64,000 nt of DNA, from positions 806,001-870,000 of the forward strand of contig NZ_CP049264.1 of assembly GCF_003048875.2 (NCBI RefSeq), given 5' to 3'. The position numbers were made by a program, and so were the translations under genes. The notes below the pieces were generated by a model. That model did no database searches. It worked only from the letters and a program-made list of their open reading frames with translations, and had not been told where the DNA came from. Of the stretch, positions 1-9,373 are shown in pieces. Each line of letters begins with the position of its first letter. Position 1 is the stretch's first letter. Origin of the DNA: Campylobacter concisus (GTDB lineage: Bacteria > Campylobacterota > Campylobacteria > Campylobacterales > Campylobacteraceae).

Positions 1-286
1 GCGTCTTTAGCATCTTTATAAAAACCGCTTTCGATCTTTCGGAGTCGTTTTTGTCTGCTATTTTTGGCAAAATTTCTATCGTTAGACCACTTTTTGTCTG
101 CAAGACGCCGACATAGTTTCTAGCTTGTATAAATTTCCCGCCAACCCCGCTTGCTATCCTTAAAAAAGGTGCATTTTCATCGCTATTTTTAAGGATAAAA
201 TTTTCTATATCGCCAAAGTCTTTTTTGCATATATCGTGCTGATATATGCGCTCAAACTCAGTTATCGTTATCTGACTTTGTTGCAT
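1..286 (-). CDS. mcrC: McrC-like subunit of a McrBC restriction system (N-terminal part, runs off the window)
   Basis: Translating the minus strand from the ATG at 284-286 gives 95 codons with no stop before the window edge. The fragment contains RNYVGVLQTKSGLTIEILPK (about residues 56-75), the beta-rich N-terminal signature of McrC proteins. McrC partners the McrB GTPase and carries the nuclease that cuts DNA with modified cytosines; that nuclease core lies outside this window. The start lies 29 bases inside the end of the mcrB reading frame, so the two are translationally coupled, as is usual for mcrBC. Whether McrC can act is doubtful because its partner is interrupted. Confidence 0.85.
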   Translation of the reverse strand, partial: MQQSQITITEFERIYQHDICKKDFGDIENFILKNSDENAPFLRIASGVGGKFIQARNYVGVLQTKSGLTIEILPKIADKNDSERSKAVFIKMLKT

Positions 287-1076
287 TTTTATAAATTTCT
301 ATGTAGCTTTGCGGATTGTTAAAGGCTTCACTATTTATCTCGTATAAAATCTTATCGTCTATATAGTCGATTTTTCCTCTAAATAGTCTTTCTGCTGCCA
401 TATTTCTCTTGATTTTAACAAGCTGTAAATTTTCATCTTTTTGACTATCGCCTAGAACCAGCCTAATCTTCTCCCAGTCGTCGTAAAAATACTCTTGCAG
501 TAGCGGTAAAATTTTATTTTTAAAGACATTTGCAAGCGTTTTGATGTCTGTCACGCCCATAAAATAAGCATGTCCTATCGTGTGATCTCTGTCGTAAAGA
601 TACTCTATACGATCGTTTATCGTTTTTAGCATTTCGCCTATATTTATGCCTTCGATATTTATTTTGTTTAGGTTGTCATATTCTGGCATCATCTCCACAA
701 ACTCAAACCTTCTTCTAAGAGCCGTATCCATAAGAGCTATGCTGCGATCCGCTGTATTCATCGTGCCTATTACGTATAAATTTGACGGCACTCCAAATTT
801 CTCTTTTGAGTATAGCAGCTCGACCATTATCTCATCATCTGCCCCGAGCCTTTTTGACGGTTCTATAAGAGTTATGAGGTCACCAAAAATTTTAGATATA
901 TTTCCGCGATTGATCTCGTCGATGATTAGGATGTAATTTTTTTCAATTTTTTGACTATCTTTTGTAAAAATTTGTTTAAACTCGTCTATTTTTAGATTAT
1001 ATTTTATGTTATAAATACTCATTTGCGAGAATTGTTTGTATAAAAATTTATCATAATCAATCGGCTCATCTGGCAC
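258..1076 (-). pseudogene. mcrB: McrB GTPase, C-terminal fragment (downstream of an in-frame stop)
   Basis: This is the second half of the AAA+ GTPase motor of McrBC. It carries the Walker B region LIIDEINRGNISKIFGDL (about residues 50-67) and the McrB sensor motif MNTADRSIALMDTALRRRF (about 106-124). It has no Walker A; that is in the upstream fragment. The frame is identical to the upstream fragment: after the TAA at 1101-1103 eight sense codons (ARSVEWIF) lead directly into this stretch, and SVEWIF is itself family-like sequence. The nominal GTG start at 1074-1076 therefore looks internal. Either the gene is inactivated by one nonsense change, or the two halves are made separately or by readthrough, which the sequence cannot settle. 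Confidence 0.85.
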
Positions 1077-1100
1077 AAAAATCCACTCAACGCTTCTGGC

Positions 1101-2396
1101 TTAAACAAAACTGTTAAGATCATCTTGATCTAAAAACTCATACTCACCGGTTACCCTAGCCACTGCTCTTAGCTTTTTGTTTCCTAGTGAAACTAAGATT
1201 ATATCTCCATTTTTTATCTCGTTTTTTAGTCTATTTATGGCTGTGACTGGAAAATCTACCGTTTCTTTTTTCATTTTTTCTAAAATTTGCTTGATATTTT
1301 CGCAATCGCTAAAATCAATCCAATTACCAAAACCAAGTAAAACAACGTTGTTTTTTATGCAATACTCAAAAACAAAGTCTTCATCCGGATTTTGAGAATT
1401 TCCCAAAGACATCTTCCAAAAATTTACATCTTCATTAAATTCTAATGTCTTATTTGCTTTGCCTTCAATGCTTTTTGCCATCTTGCAAAGTTTTTTAAAA
1501 ATCCCATCTTCAACATCGTATTTTATCTCTTTGTCGCTATCTGCTTCATCATTATTTAAAATAGGCTTTATGCCCTCAATAAATTCCTCATATCCATAGC
1601 TTTGATGAAATGTGATAAATTTTATTTGTCCCTTTTCTACATACTCTTTAAATTTAGATATATCATCGGAAGCATTGCCTTCTATAATTTCTAGTGCTTT
1701 ACGAACAACGCTATATGTTTTTCCTGTTCCTGGAGGCCCGTATAAAATTTGATTAAGTGGATAAGTTAATTTCTTGTCATTGTCGGTCATTTTATATCCT
1801 TCATTATCACTATTGTTTTGTTGATTATTTTCTGTATTTTTATAAAATTTTTCACATGTTAGATGATATACGTTTGTTAGTGCATTAAGTAAGTTTGCAT
1901 AATCAAGAGATGTAAAATTGTCTATATTTTCTATAGCAAAAAATATATTTCTTTCCCATGAAAATTTACCAAGTTTAAATCCTTCTACATGTATTTTTTT
2001 ACATTCGGTTTCTAAAAACTCATATATTTTATCTTTTTGCCTTTTTTCTTCATTGTTTATATTATCTTTGATTAGGTCTATAGATATATAAAAACTAGCT
2101 GGCTCAGCCAAGACGGCAAAACAAATAATTAAATTTGTTTTATTTTCTATTCCACGGGGCTTATATCTATTCCATATATATTTTGAAATGTTTCCGCTAT
2201 TTTGCCACATCCCATAATCTACAGTCTCAAATCCACTAAATATATCTTTAGAAAAAGTTATTAAATTTTTACGAAATTTACTTAACTTGTCATACGTTAT
2301 TTTGTCGTCTGAGCTGTATTTTGTATTTTCGGCGTATCTATTTTTGTAAAAATCAAATCCATCCAAAATTTCATTTTTTAAACTATCGCTTATCAT
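1101..2396 (-). pseudogene. mcrB: McrB GTPase, N-terminal fragment with an EVE-like domain inside the AAA module
   Basis: The 431-residue fragment has an N-terminal domain (about 1-195) of the kind used by McrB proteins to read modified DNA, then the Walker A GPPGTGKT at 220-227 and the McrB-type stretch ITFHQSYGYEEFIEGIKP at 261-278. Residues about 325-422 (FWKMSLG, LLGFGNWIDFS, GDIILVSLGNKKLRAVARV) resemble an EVE/PUA-like modified-base-binding domain placed between Walker A and Walker B. Translation ends at an in-frame TAA before Walker B; removing that stop would give a protein of about 712 residues, normal for a McrB. Alone this fragment cannot be a complete GTPase. It is followed in the same frame by the C-terminal fragment and mcrC. 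Confidence 0.85.
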
Positions 2397-2450
2397 GCTT
2401 CTATCCTTAGTTTTTGTTATTTTATAGCTTTAGACCTTTTAAATATATTT

Positions 2451-2903
2451 TCACAACCCATCAAATTCTTTTTTTAGTTCGTCCCTTAGCTCTTCGGCTC
2501 TATCTTCGCCGTTTTTGAAATTTGCCTTTACAAAGCCATCGATCTCGTCTAGAATTTCAACAAGTTCGCTCTCCCAGTTTGCATTTTCTTGTTTCAAAAG
2601 CGCTTCTAGCTTATCTCTTGTCTGCTCGAGCTGATCAAGAGCTTTGTCCTTGTTGCTAGCCTCATTTAGCGCATCTTCAAATAGAATGTCTTGCCTTAGA
2701 GCATTTATCTTTTTTAAGATGACATTGCAAAATTTAGGGTATTTCTCTGCGTTGCTTAAATTTTCTAAAACCTCTTGCGCAGCCTTTTGATAGGCAGGTA
2801 CCGCCCCCTCATCGTCAAGCTTTTTGGTTAGTTTTTGTATCTGAAAATATAAAATAAGCGCCGCAAAAAACGCAAGCAGCAAATAAATCGTTACGCTATT
2901 CAT
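2451..2903 (-). CDS. Membrane-anchored helical protein of unknown function
   Basis: The 150 residues start with one hydrophobic segment (about 4-20) followed by a charged, Leu-rich, largely helical region with heptad-like spacing and many Glu/Lys/Asp. It is probably an inner-membrane anchored protein with a soluble coiled-coil domain. It overlaps the end of the RarD-like gene by 8 bases, so it is likely cotranscribed with the two transporters upstream. I do not recognise a family. Confidence 0.7.
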   Translation of the reverse strand: MNSVTIYLLLAFFAALILYFQIQKLTKKLDDEGAVPAYQKAAQEVLENLSNAEKYPKFCNVILKKINALRQDILFEDALNEASNKDKALDQLEQTRDKLEALLKQENANWESELVEILDEIDGFVKANFKNGEDRAEELRDELKKEFDGL

Positions 2904-3726
2904 TTTTACTCCTTTTTCTAAATTTATCCACGCTAATTATCGCTAAAGCCAGCCAGATCATACAAAATGAGATGACTTTGTATCCGTCTAAAATTTCGCC
3001 GTAAATAAAGACCGCGCAAAGGATCGCGATGGTTGGCGAGATGTATTGCAAGTAGCCAATCGTCGTTAAATTTATCCTTGTAGCAGCTGCGTTAAATGCG
3101 ACAAGCGGCACGATGGTGACGATGCTTGAAGCGATCATTAAAAGTGAGTCCTTGTTTAGTCCAAAGTGGCTTTGCGAGTGAAAAACCAGCCATAAAACAT
3201 ATCCAAGCGCAAATGGAAACATAAAAAATGTTTCGATAAAAAGCCCATTAAATGCGCTAATCTTCGCCATCTTTCTAACCATCGCGTAAAATCCAAACGA
3301 AAGTGGCAAGATGATAGAGACAAGTGGCAGACCGCCTTTGGCATAAATTTGCACGCAGACAGCTGCGATGACGATGCAAACGGCTATGGCGCCAGCTTTG
3401 CTCAGTCGCTCTTTAAAGATGATGACGCCAAGGAGCATGCTTATCAAGGGATTTATAAAATATCCCAAACTCGTGTCTAAAATTTTGCCGCTACCCACCG
3501 CATAGACATAAACGCCCCAGTTTATGGTGATAAAAATACCGCTTAAAAATAGAGCTTTTAGCGAGTGGATATCTTTAAGAAGCGCAAAAATTTCGCCCAT
3601 TTTGCCATTAATGCAAAGCACTGCTGCCATCAAGAAAAATGACCAGATGATCCTGTGGGCTAAAATTTCATAAGCATCGACATCTTTGCTAAATAGGTTG
3701 AAATAAACCGCCAAAAACCCCCACAT
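2896..3726 (-). CDS. RarD/EamA family transporter, 5' end out of frame with its natural start
   Basis: The multi-pass protein of the drug/metabolite transporter superfamily has MWGFLAVYFNLF, ILAHRIIWSF and LGYFINPLISMLLG, typical of RarD. From the ATG at 3724-3726 the product is 276 residues, and its first membrane helix is cut. The in-frame sequence just upstream (GVILALSAFF) is the missing start of that helix but has no ATG, GTG or TTG. An ATG at 3768-3770 overlaps the stop of the preceding gene as ATGA, one base out of register; a five-A run between them would restore the frame by one extra base or by -1 slippage at AAA-AAG. It may be a frameshifted gene, a slippage-dependent one or a sequence error. 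Substrate unknown. Confidence 0.8.
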   Translation of the reverse strand: MWGFLAVYFNLFSKDVDAYEILAHRIIWSFFLMAAVLCINGKMGEIFALLKDIHSLKALFLSGIFITINWGVYVYAVGSGKILDTSLGYFINPLISMLLGVIIFKERLSKAGAIAVCIVIAAVCVQIYAKGGLPLVSIILPLSFGFYAMVRKMAKISAFNGLFIETFFMFPFALGYVLWLVFHSQSHFGLNKDSLLMIASSIVTIVPLVAFNAAATRINLTTIGYLQYISPTIAILCAVFIYGEILDGYKVISFCMIWLALAIISVDKFRKRSKNE

Positions 3727-3766
3727 AAAAAAGGCGCTAAGCGCGAGAATAACGCCTTTTTGGCTC

Positions 3767-4654
3767 TCATTTAGTCTTGGTATTTTTGTCGCCTTTTATA
3801 GAATTTATACTATCTATCATCAAAAGCGTGACAGAGATGGCTAGGCAGATCATCAAAAAGTATGAGCTTTTCTCCAGTCTCTCGCCGATGGCAAATGAGA
3901 CAAAGAGCATCATTATAGGCTCAAAATATGTAAGCAAACCTAGTACATTTATCGGCACGAGCGTGCTTGAGAGGATCTGGGCGATGAGGGCTATGCCGCT
4001 GATAGCACCAAGCAAGATGAGCAGATAGTAGATGTTTGGATTTTGGCTCATTACGTAGTCCATATCGGCTGTGAGCGCAAAATAAAATGAGAATAAAAAC
4101 ATAAAAATTATCTCGATAACAAAGCTTGAAAAATTTGCAAGGTTGTAGTACTTTCTAATGGTAAAATAGACTGGATAAAGGCAAAAAACTACAGCGCTCT
4201 CCCACGAGATGCCACCGCTTATGACTGCTGTGCTAAAGACGCCAATAGCAGCGAAAAATATCGATGCTAACTTTGTTTTTGAGAGGTGCTCTTTGAAAAA
4301 TATCCGTCCAAAAAGGACCATGACTATTGGCATGATGAGGTAGCCTATCGAGACTTTTAGCGCTGCGCCGTTACTTGGAGCCCAGAGATAGAGCCACATC
4401 TGAAATGAGACGATGAGCGAGGTAGCAAGCAAAACTAGTAAAATTTTAGGTTTTAGCTTTATTTTTAGAAGTAAAAATTTGAAATTTCGCTGCTGTTTTA
4501 ACAAAAAAATGGCGGCGATGACAAAAGGCATGGCAAAGATCATGCGGTATCCAATAAGAGCTTGTGTGCTGATGGGGTTCATGAGCACTGACATGTAGTA
4601 AATGCAGTTAAATAAAACTGATGCCAAAAGCGAATAAAAAATGCCTTTTATCAT
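3767..4654 (-). CDS. RarD/EamA family transporter, paralogue
   Basis: The 295-residue protein has about ten hydrophobic segments and two EamA-like halves. It parallels the downstream gene in order and motifs (ALIGYRMIF versus ILAHRIIW; VSIGYLIMPIVMVLFGRIFF versus TSLGYFINPLISMLLGVIIF), so the two probably arose by tandem duplication. It is likely an inner-membrane exporter or importer of small metabolites; the substrate cannot be told. It is the first gene of a minus-strand run, divergent from the DAHP synthase gene, and its stop overlaps the apparent start of the next transporter by 4 bases. Confidence 0.85.
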   Translation of the reverse strand: MIKGIFYSLLASVLFNCIYYMSVLMNPISTQALIGYRMIFAMPFVIAAIFLLKQQRNFKFLLLKIKLKPKILLVLLATSLIVSFQMWLYLWAPSNGAALKVSIGYLIMPIVMVLFGRIFFKEHLSKTKLASIFFAAIGVFSTAVISGGISWESAVVFCLYPVYFTIRKYYNLANFSSFVIEIIFMFLFSFYFALTADMDYVMSQNPNIYYLLILLGAISGIALIAQILSSTLVPINVLGLLTYFEPIMMLFVSFAIGERLEKSSYFLMICLAISVTLLMIDSINSIKGDKNTKTK

Positions 4655-4756
4655 GAAAAAAATCTTCTCTTTTTCTGGGTAAATTTAAAGTAGCGATTGT
4701 ATGTAAAATATCTTTAATAACCCATTAATGGCTTTTATTTTTTAAGTTTTGCGTGA

Positions 4757-4790
4757 TATAATCAGCGCTAAATTAAGGTAAAAGATAGGA
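4757..4790 (+). promoter_or_regulatory. Extended -10 promoter and ribosome binding site for the DAHP synthase gene
   Basis: TATAAT at 4757-4762 is preceded by TGA, giving an extended -10, with T-rich DNA upstream and no clear -35, as is common in Campylobacter. AGGA at 4787-4790 lies just upstream of the ATG at 4797. Confidence 0.6.
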
Positions 4791-4796
4791 AAATTT

Positions 4797-6137
4797 ATGA
4801 CTTGGAACAGAGATAGCTGGAGAGAATTTAACATCTTGCAACAACCAACTTATCCAAATTTAAAAGAGCTAAAAGAGACCGAAGAAAAGCTAAAAACACT
4901 TCCACCTTTGGTATTTGCCGGAGAGGCTAGAAGCCTTAAAGATGAGCTTGCAAAAGTTTGTAACGGCGAGGCATTTTTGCTTCAAGGTGGCGATTGCGCT
5001 GAGAGTTTTACAAATTTTAACGCAAACAACATCAGAGATATGTTTAAGGTCCTGCTTCAAATGGCGATAGTTTTAACATTTGCAGGCGGCTGCCCAGTGG
5101 TCAAAGTAGGCCGCGTGGCAGGGCAGTTTGCAAAGCCTAGAAGTAGTGACTACGAAGAGGTAAATGGCGTTAAGCTGCCAAGCTATAGAGGCGACATCAT
5201 AAATGGTTTTGAATTTGACGAGCAAGCAAGAGTTCCTGACCCAAAACGCATGATCGAGGCTTACTATCAAAGTGCTTCTACGATGAACCTCTTAAGAGCC
5301 TTTTCAAGAGGAGGTTTGGCTGATCTTCATCAGGTGCATAAGTGGAATTTAGGCTTTGTTAAAAAGCCAGAGATCGGTGAGAAATACGCAAAACTAGCCG
5401 ATGATCTAACAAAAACTCTATCTTTTATGGCAGCTTGTGGCATCACTTCAGCAAACACCCCAGCGATAAATCAAACCGCAGTCTATACATCTCACGAGGC
5501 ACTGCTTCTACCTTATGAAGAGGCACTAACTAGGGTTGATAGCCTTAGTGGCGAGTGGTATGACTGCTCGGCTCACATGCTTTGGATAGGCGAGAGGACG
5601 CGCGGCATAAACGATGCTCACGTGCATTTTTTAAGTGGTGTGAAAAATCCTATCGGTGTAAAGATCGGACCAAGCGCAATGGCAGAAGATGTCGTCGCGC
5701 TTGCAAATAAGCTAAATCCAGAAAATGAAGCTGGCAGGCTAAATGTGATAATCAGAATGGGCGCTGATAAGATCGGCGAAAATTTACCAAAAATTTTAAG
5801 AGAGCTAAAGCGTGAGGGGCTAAATATCGTTTATAGCATCGATCCGATGCATGGCAACACCGTTAAGACCTCAAACAACTACAAAACTCGTGAATTTAGT
5901 AAAATTTTAAGCGAGGTTAGAAGCTTTTTTGAAATTCATAAAGCCGAGGGTACAAGAGCAGGTGGTGTGCATCTTGAGATGACTGGCAAAGATGTGACAG
6001 AGTGCACTGGTGGCGCGCTAAACATCACTGAAAGCTCGCTAAAAGAGAGATATGAGACGCAGTGCGATCCAAGACTAAATGCTGATCAGGCTTTAGAGCT
6101 TGCATTTTTGATGGCTGATCTAGTTAAAAAAGCTTAA
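4797..6137 (+). CDS. aroF: Class II 3-deoxy-7-phosphoheptulonate (DAHP) synthase
   Basis: The enzyme joins phosphoenolpyruvate and erythrose 4-phosphate in the first committed step of the shikimate pathway to aromatic amino acids. At 446 residues it has the length and motifs of the plant-like class II family: [11 protein letters not shown] (about 61-71), [13 protein letters not shown] (about 102-114), KIGPSA, and [15 protein letters not shown] near the C-terminus with metal and substrate residues. The ATG follows an AGGA ribosome site. It is unrelated to class I AroFGH, so E. coli-style feedback control should not be assumed. aroB, the next pathway enzyme, lies at 32.5 kb; trpC is at 11.7 kb. 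Confidence 0.95.
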   Translation: MTWNRDSWREFNILQQPTYPNLKELKETEEKLKTLPPLVFAGEARSLKDELAKVCNGEAFLLQGGDCAESFTNFNANNIRDMFKVLLQMAIVLTFAGGCPVVKVGRVAGQFAKPRSSDYEEVNGVKLPSYRGDIINGFEFDEQARVPDPKRMIEAYYQSASTMNLLRAFSRGGLADLHQVHKWNLGFVKKPEIGEKYAKLADDLTKTLSFMAACGITSANTPAINQTAVYTSHEALLLPYEEALTRVDSLSGEWYDCSAHMLWIGERTRGINDAHVHFLSGVKNPIGVKIGPSAMAEDVVALANKLNPENEAGRLNVIIRMGADKIGENLPKILRELKREGLNIVYSIDPMHGNTVKTSNNYKTREFSKILSEVRSFFEIHKAEGTRAGGVHLEMTGKDVTECTGGALNITESSLKERYETQCDPRLNADQALELAFLMADLVKKA

Positions 6138-6161
6138 AATTTATAAAATTTGGAGAAAAAT

Positions 6162-7124
6162 ATGGCAAATATTTATGATCTAATAGTAGTTGGCGGCGGA
6201 CCTTGTGGCATAGCTAGCGTAGTAGAGGCTAAAAGAAATGGCTTAAGTAATGTTTTGCTCCTTGAAAAAGGCGACAACCACAGCCAAACGATCAGAAAAT
6301 TTTATAAAGACAATAAACGCGTAGATAAAGAGTATAAAGGGCAAGATAGCACGATACATGGGCTAGTTTCGTTTGAAGATGGTACAAAAGAGAGCACGCT
6401 TGATTATTTTGACAAGCTACTTGACTCTGAGAATATCGAGGCTTTTTTTAACTCTGAGGTTGAAAGCGTGAAAAAAGATGGAGAAATTTTTAAAGTAACT
6501 ACCTCAAAAGCTGTCTATGAAGCCAAAAATGTTATGGTCTCTATCGGCAAAATGGGACGACCAAACAAACCTGACTATAAGATCCCGCCATCACTAAATT
6601 CAGTTGTAAATTTTAACCTTGATAACTGCACAAACGGCGAAAAAGTGCTAGTTGTGGGCGGTGGCAACTCTGCGGTTGAGTATGCTATCGAGCTTTGTCA
6701 GTACAATAAAACGACGATAGCTTACAGAAAAGATAAATTTAGCCGTGTAAATGAGACAAATTTAAGCGCTCTTTGGGAGCTTGAGAAGCATAATAAAATA
6801 AAAGTAAGACTAAATCACGATATAACCGAGATCGATAATGAATCAGGCAAGGTAAGAGTGCATTATGAAAATGGCAAGATCCGTGTCTATGATAGGGTTG
6901 TTTATGCGATCGGTGGCTCAAGTCCGGTTGATTTTTTACAAAAATGTCAGATAAAAACTGATGAGAAAGGCACTCCGATAGTTGATAGCAATTACCAAAG
7001 TAGCGTGCCAGGACTATATGTGGGAGGCGACATCGTTTTAAAAAATGGTGGCTCTATCGTGGTCGGACTAAATCACGCTCATAGCGTTATCAAAGATATC
7101 TTAAAAGGCAAGGCACAAGCTTGA
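6162..7124 (+). CDS. FAD/NAD(P)-dependent pyridine nucleotide oxidoreductase, thioredoxin-reductase-like
   Basis: Two nucleotide-binding motifs are visible: DLIVVGGGPCGIA near the N-terminus (FAD) and VLVVGGGNSAVEYAIEL near residue 170 (NAD(P)H). The C-terminal GLYVGGDIV is the second FAD contact. The overall plan is that of low-molecular-weight thioredoxin-reductase-like enzymes, but no CxxC redox pair is present, so it is more like YpdA or ferredoxin/flavodoxin reductases than a true TrxB. I chose the ATG at 6162 because GGAGA at 6152-6156 is correctly spaced for it; an in-frame TTG at 6150 would sit beside the ribosome site. The electron acceptor is unknown. Confidence 0.85.
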   Translation: MANIYDLIVVGGGPCGIASVVEAKRNGLSNVLLLEKGDNHSQTIRKFYKDNKRVDKEYKGQDSTIHGLVSFEDGTKESTLDYFDKLLDSENIEAFFNSEVESVKKDGEIFKVTTSKAVYEAKNVMVSIGKMGRPNKPDYKIPPSLNSVVNFNLDNCTNGEKVLVVGGGNSAVEYAIELCQYNKTTIAYRKDKFSRVNETNLSALWELEKHNKIKVRLNHDITEIDNESGKVRVHYENGKIRVYDRVVYAIGGSSPVDFLQKCQIKTDEKGTPIVDSNYQSSVPGLYVGGDIVLKNGGSIVVGLNHAHSVIKDILKGKAQA

Positions 7125-9373
7125 TAAATAAAATCGCACTAGCTATTGTTTGTCTGATAGCTGGCTTTTGTCTCTTTTTTTTGAAATTTCAAAAAGAGGA
7201 CGAGACGCCAAAAGATACTAACCAAACGATTTACTCTATAAATTTTGATGATCTCCCCGAAGAAGAGAAACAAAGATATGTAAGCAAAGACGATCTTTAC
7301 GAGTATGGCGGCTACATCACGCCAAAGAGCTACATGCAAAATTTTGTTGATGATAAGGATCTAAATTTATCAAACAATGTAAATGAGCTTCAAGAGCAAG
7401 TGCGCGAGCTAAGCAAGAAAAATGAAATTTTAGCCGCTGACAATGCGGACTTTGGCGAGAAAAATTTAGACTTCATAAGTAAGATCGCCGAGATGAGAAA
7501 AAATAACGAAGATGAAAAAAATGAGATCATCGAGAGAAATCAAAAGGCACTTGGCGAGCTTGAGGCGCAACACTTTGAAAATATCCAAGCTTTGACAAAG
7601 CGCCTAAATGAAGCACAAGCTGATATGATAGAGAGCTCAAAGGCCTATGAGAAAAAGATAATCGACCTTGAAAATGCGATAAATGACGCTAGAAATGGCG
7701 ATGAGAGCAAACTAAAAGATGCCAAGGCCAGCTTTAATAAATTTAAAGAGAGTTTTGAGGCAAACTACACCGCTTTAAAAGAGCAAAATAACGAGCTAAA
7801 CGCGACGCTTGCGCAAAAAGAAGCTCTTATAAAAGAGTATGAAAAAGCTCAAAGTGAAAAAGATAGAGGCGAGAAAAAAGAAATTTTGCTTTTAAAAGAG
7901 GAGATCGAGCGAGTTAAAAATGACGCTAACACTCAAAAATTTAGCTACGAAAAAGAGATAAATGCGCTAAATGATGGCTTTGAGACGCAAAAGAGCGTTA
8001 TGGAGGATGAGCTTTCTAAAAAGGCAAATAAGATAATTGACCTGCAGGAGGCTCTTGAATCAAACAAGACCGCACTAAAAGATAGAATTTACGAGCTTGA
8101 AGAGATCAAGAAAAATCTAAATTCAAAGGATCTAATGGCACAAAGCTATAATGGCAAAAATTTAGAGCTAAATGCCTCGCTTGCGGCACTTCATAAGAGC
8201 TTTGATGATCTAAAACAAAAGAGTTTAAAAAGCGAGCAAGAGAACAAACTTGCAAATGAAAATATAAGCTCGCTTAAAAAAGAGCTTGAGAGGGCAAATG
8301 CTCTAAATAAAAAGCTTGAAAGGCAAAATTTAGACGCAAACTCAACTCTAAATGAGCTAAGCAAAAAGCTAAGTTTAAGTGAAGAGAGCTTTAAAAAGAG
8401 CCAAGAGGAGCTAAAAGCGCTTGATACAAAGACAACTAAATTTATAAAAACGCTATTTGATCAAAACCAAACTATCTCTTTGCAGTCGCAAAAACTTGGC
8501 TCAAACGAGGGCGAGCTAAAGAATTTAAGCGCAAAGCTTGATCTAAAAGATGCGAAGATAAAAGAGCTTGAAGAAAATGTCACAAAGACAAGCCAGATGC
8601 TAATCGCCAAGCAAAACGAGCTAGAAACTCAAAAAAGAACGCTAAAGATCGATATGCAAAACTATGAAATTTTGCGCCAGCAGATAAATATGCTACAAAA
8701 AAAGATAGTCGATACCTCAACCTTTTTAACCGACAACAACAAAAGTGGCGGCAAAAATTTACTAAGCTTGCAAAATGAACTAGAAAATGCAAAGCAAAAG
8801 CTAAACGAGAGCAACAAGACGATCGAGCGGCTAAATTCAAAGATAAGTGAGCTAAGCTCGAGCGGTCATAAAGGTGGAGCCGTAAATGCCCAGATCATCG
8901 AGCTTCAAAAAGATATCGAGCAAAATTTAAACAGACAAGACGAGCTTGAAAATGAAAATGTAAATTTAAAAAATATCTTGCAAGCTACGACAAAGCCTGA
9001 AACCCCAACAAAGCTCGTCCTCATCTCTAGCATTGAGTGTGACGACATGGACGCAAAAGATAAGGTCAGCATAATGTGCAAAAACAGAGTGAGCGAGTTT
9101 TTGCAGAGATTTAACTCAAACTATATGTATGAGATCATCCCGATCGTGGATAAGAAAAATTTTGTCATCCCATCAAATGTCGCTCAAAATATCAAAAAAG
9201 ATGACCTCGGCAAGCTAAATAACTACGTAAATTACGGCGTTGGCAAAGAGCGTGCAAAGGCTGCGGCTGAGCTTATAAAAGAGGAATTTGGCGACTTTGC
9301 AAGGATCAGCTTTAGCTCCGAAGTGATCGTAAAAGATGTGACGCGCGGCTTTATCATCAAGGTTTATAGATGA
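7121..9373 (+). CDS. Large membrane-anchored coiled-coil protein with a C-terminal globular domain
   Basis: The 750-residue product begins with one hydrophobic helix (about 4-22). Residues about 85-610 are almost uninterrupted coiled coil rich in Glu, Lys, Leu, Asn and Ala. The last 130 residues form a separate, non-coiled domain with two cysteines (SIECDD and IMCKNR) and NYGVGKERAKAAAELI, faintly reminiscent of the helix of OmpA-like peptidoglycan-binding domains. It probably spans the periplasm from an inner-membrane anchor. The TTG start overlaps the TGA of the preceding gene, and its own stop overlaps the next ATG, so it sits in a tight operon. Function unknown. Confidence 0.8.
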   Translation: MINKIALAIVCLIAGFCLFFLKFQKEDETPKDTNQTIYSINFDDLPEEEKQRYVSKDDLYEYGGYITPKSYMQNFVDDKDLNLSNNVNELQEQVRELSKKNEILAADNADFGEKNLDFISKIAEMRKNNEDEKNEIIERNQKALGELEAQHFENIQALTKRLNEAQADMIESSKAYEKKIIDLENAINDARNGDESKLKDAKASFNKFKESFEANYTALKEQNNELNATLAQKEALIKEYEKAQSEKDRGEKKEILLLKEEIERVKNDANTQKFSYEKEINALNDGFETQKSVMEDELSKKANKIIDLQEALESNKTALKDRIYELEEIKKNLNSKDLMAQSYNGKNLELNASLAALHKSFDDLKQKSLKSEQENKLANENISSLKKELERANALNKKLERQNLDANSTLNELSKKLSLSEESFKKSQEELKALDTKTTKFIKTLFDQNQTISLQSQKLGSNEGELKNLSAKLDLKDAKIKELEENVTKTSQMLIAKQNELETQKRTLKIDMQNYEILRQQINMLQKKIVDTSTFLTDNNKSGGKNLLSLQNELENAKQKLNESNKTIERLNSKISELSSSGHKGGAVNAQIIELQKDIEQNLNRQDELENENVNLKNILQATTKPETPTKLVLISSIECDDMDAKDKVSIMCKNRVSEFLQRFNSNYMYEIIPIVDKKNFVIPSNVAQNIKKDDLGKLNNYVNYGVGKERAKAAAELIKEEFGDFARISFSSEVIVKDVTRGFIIKVYR

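Noticed and set aside
6150..6161. TTG start for the oxidoreductase
   Set aside because: It sits on the ribosome binding site; the ATG at 6162 is correctly spaced.
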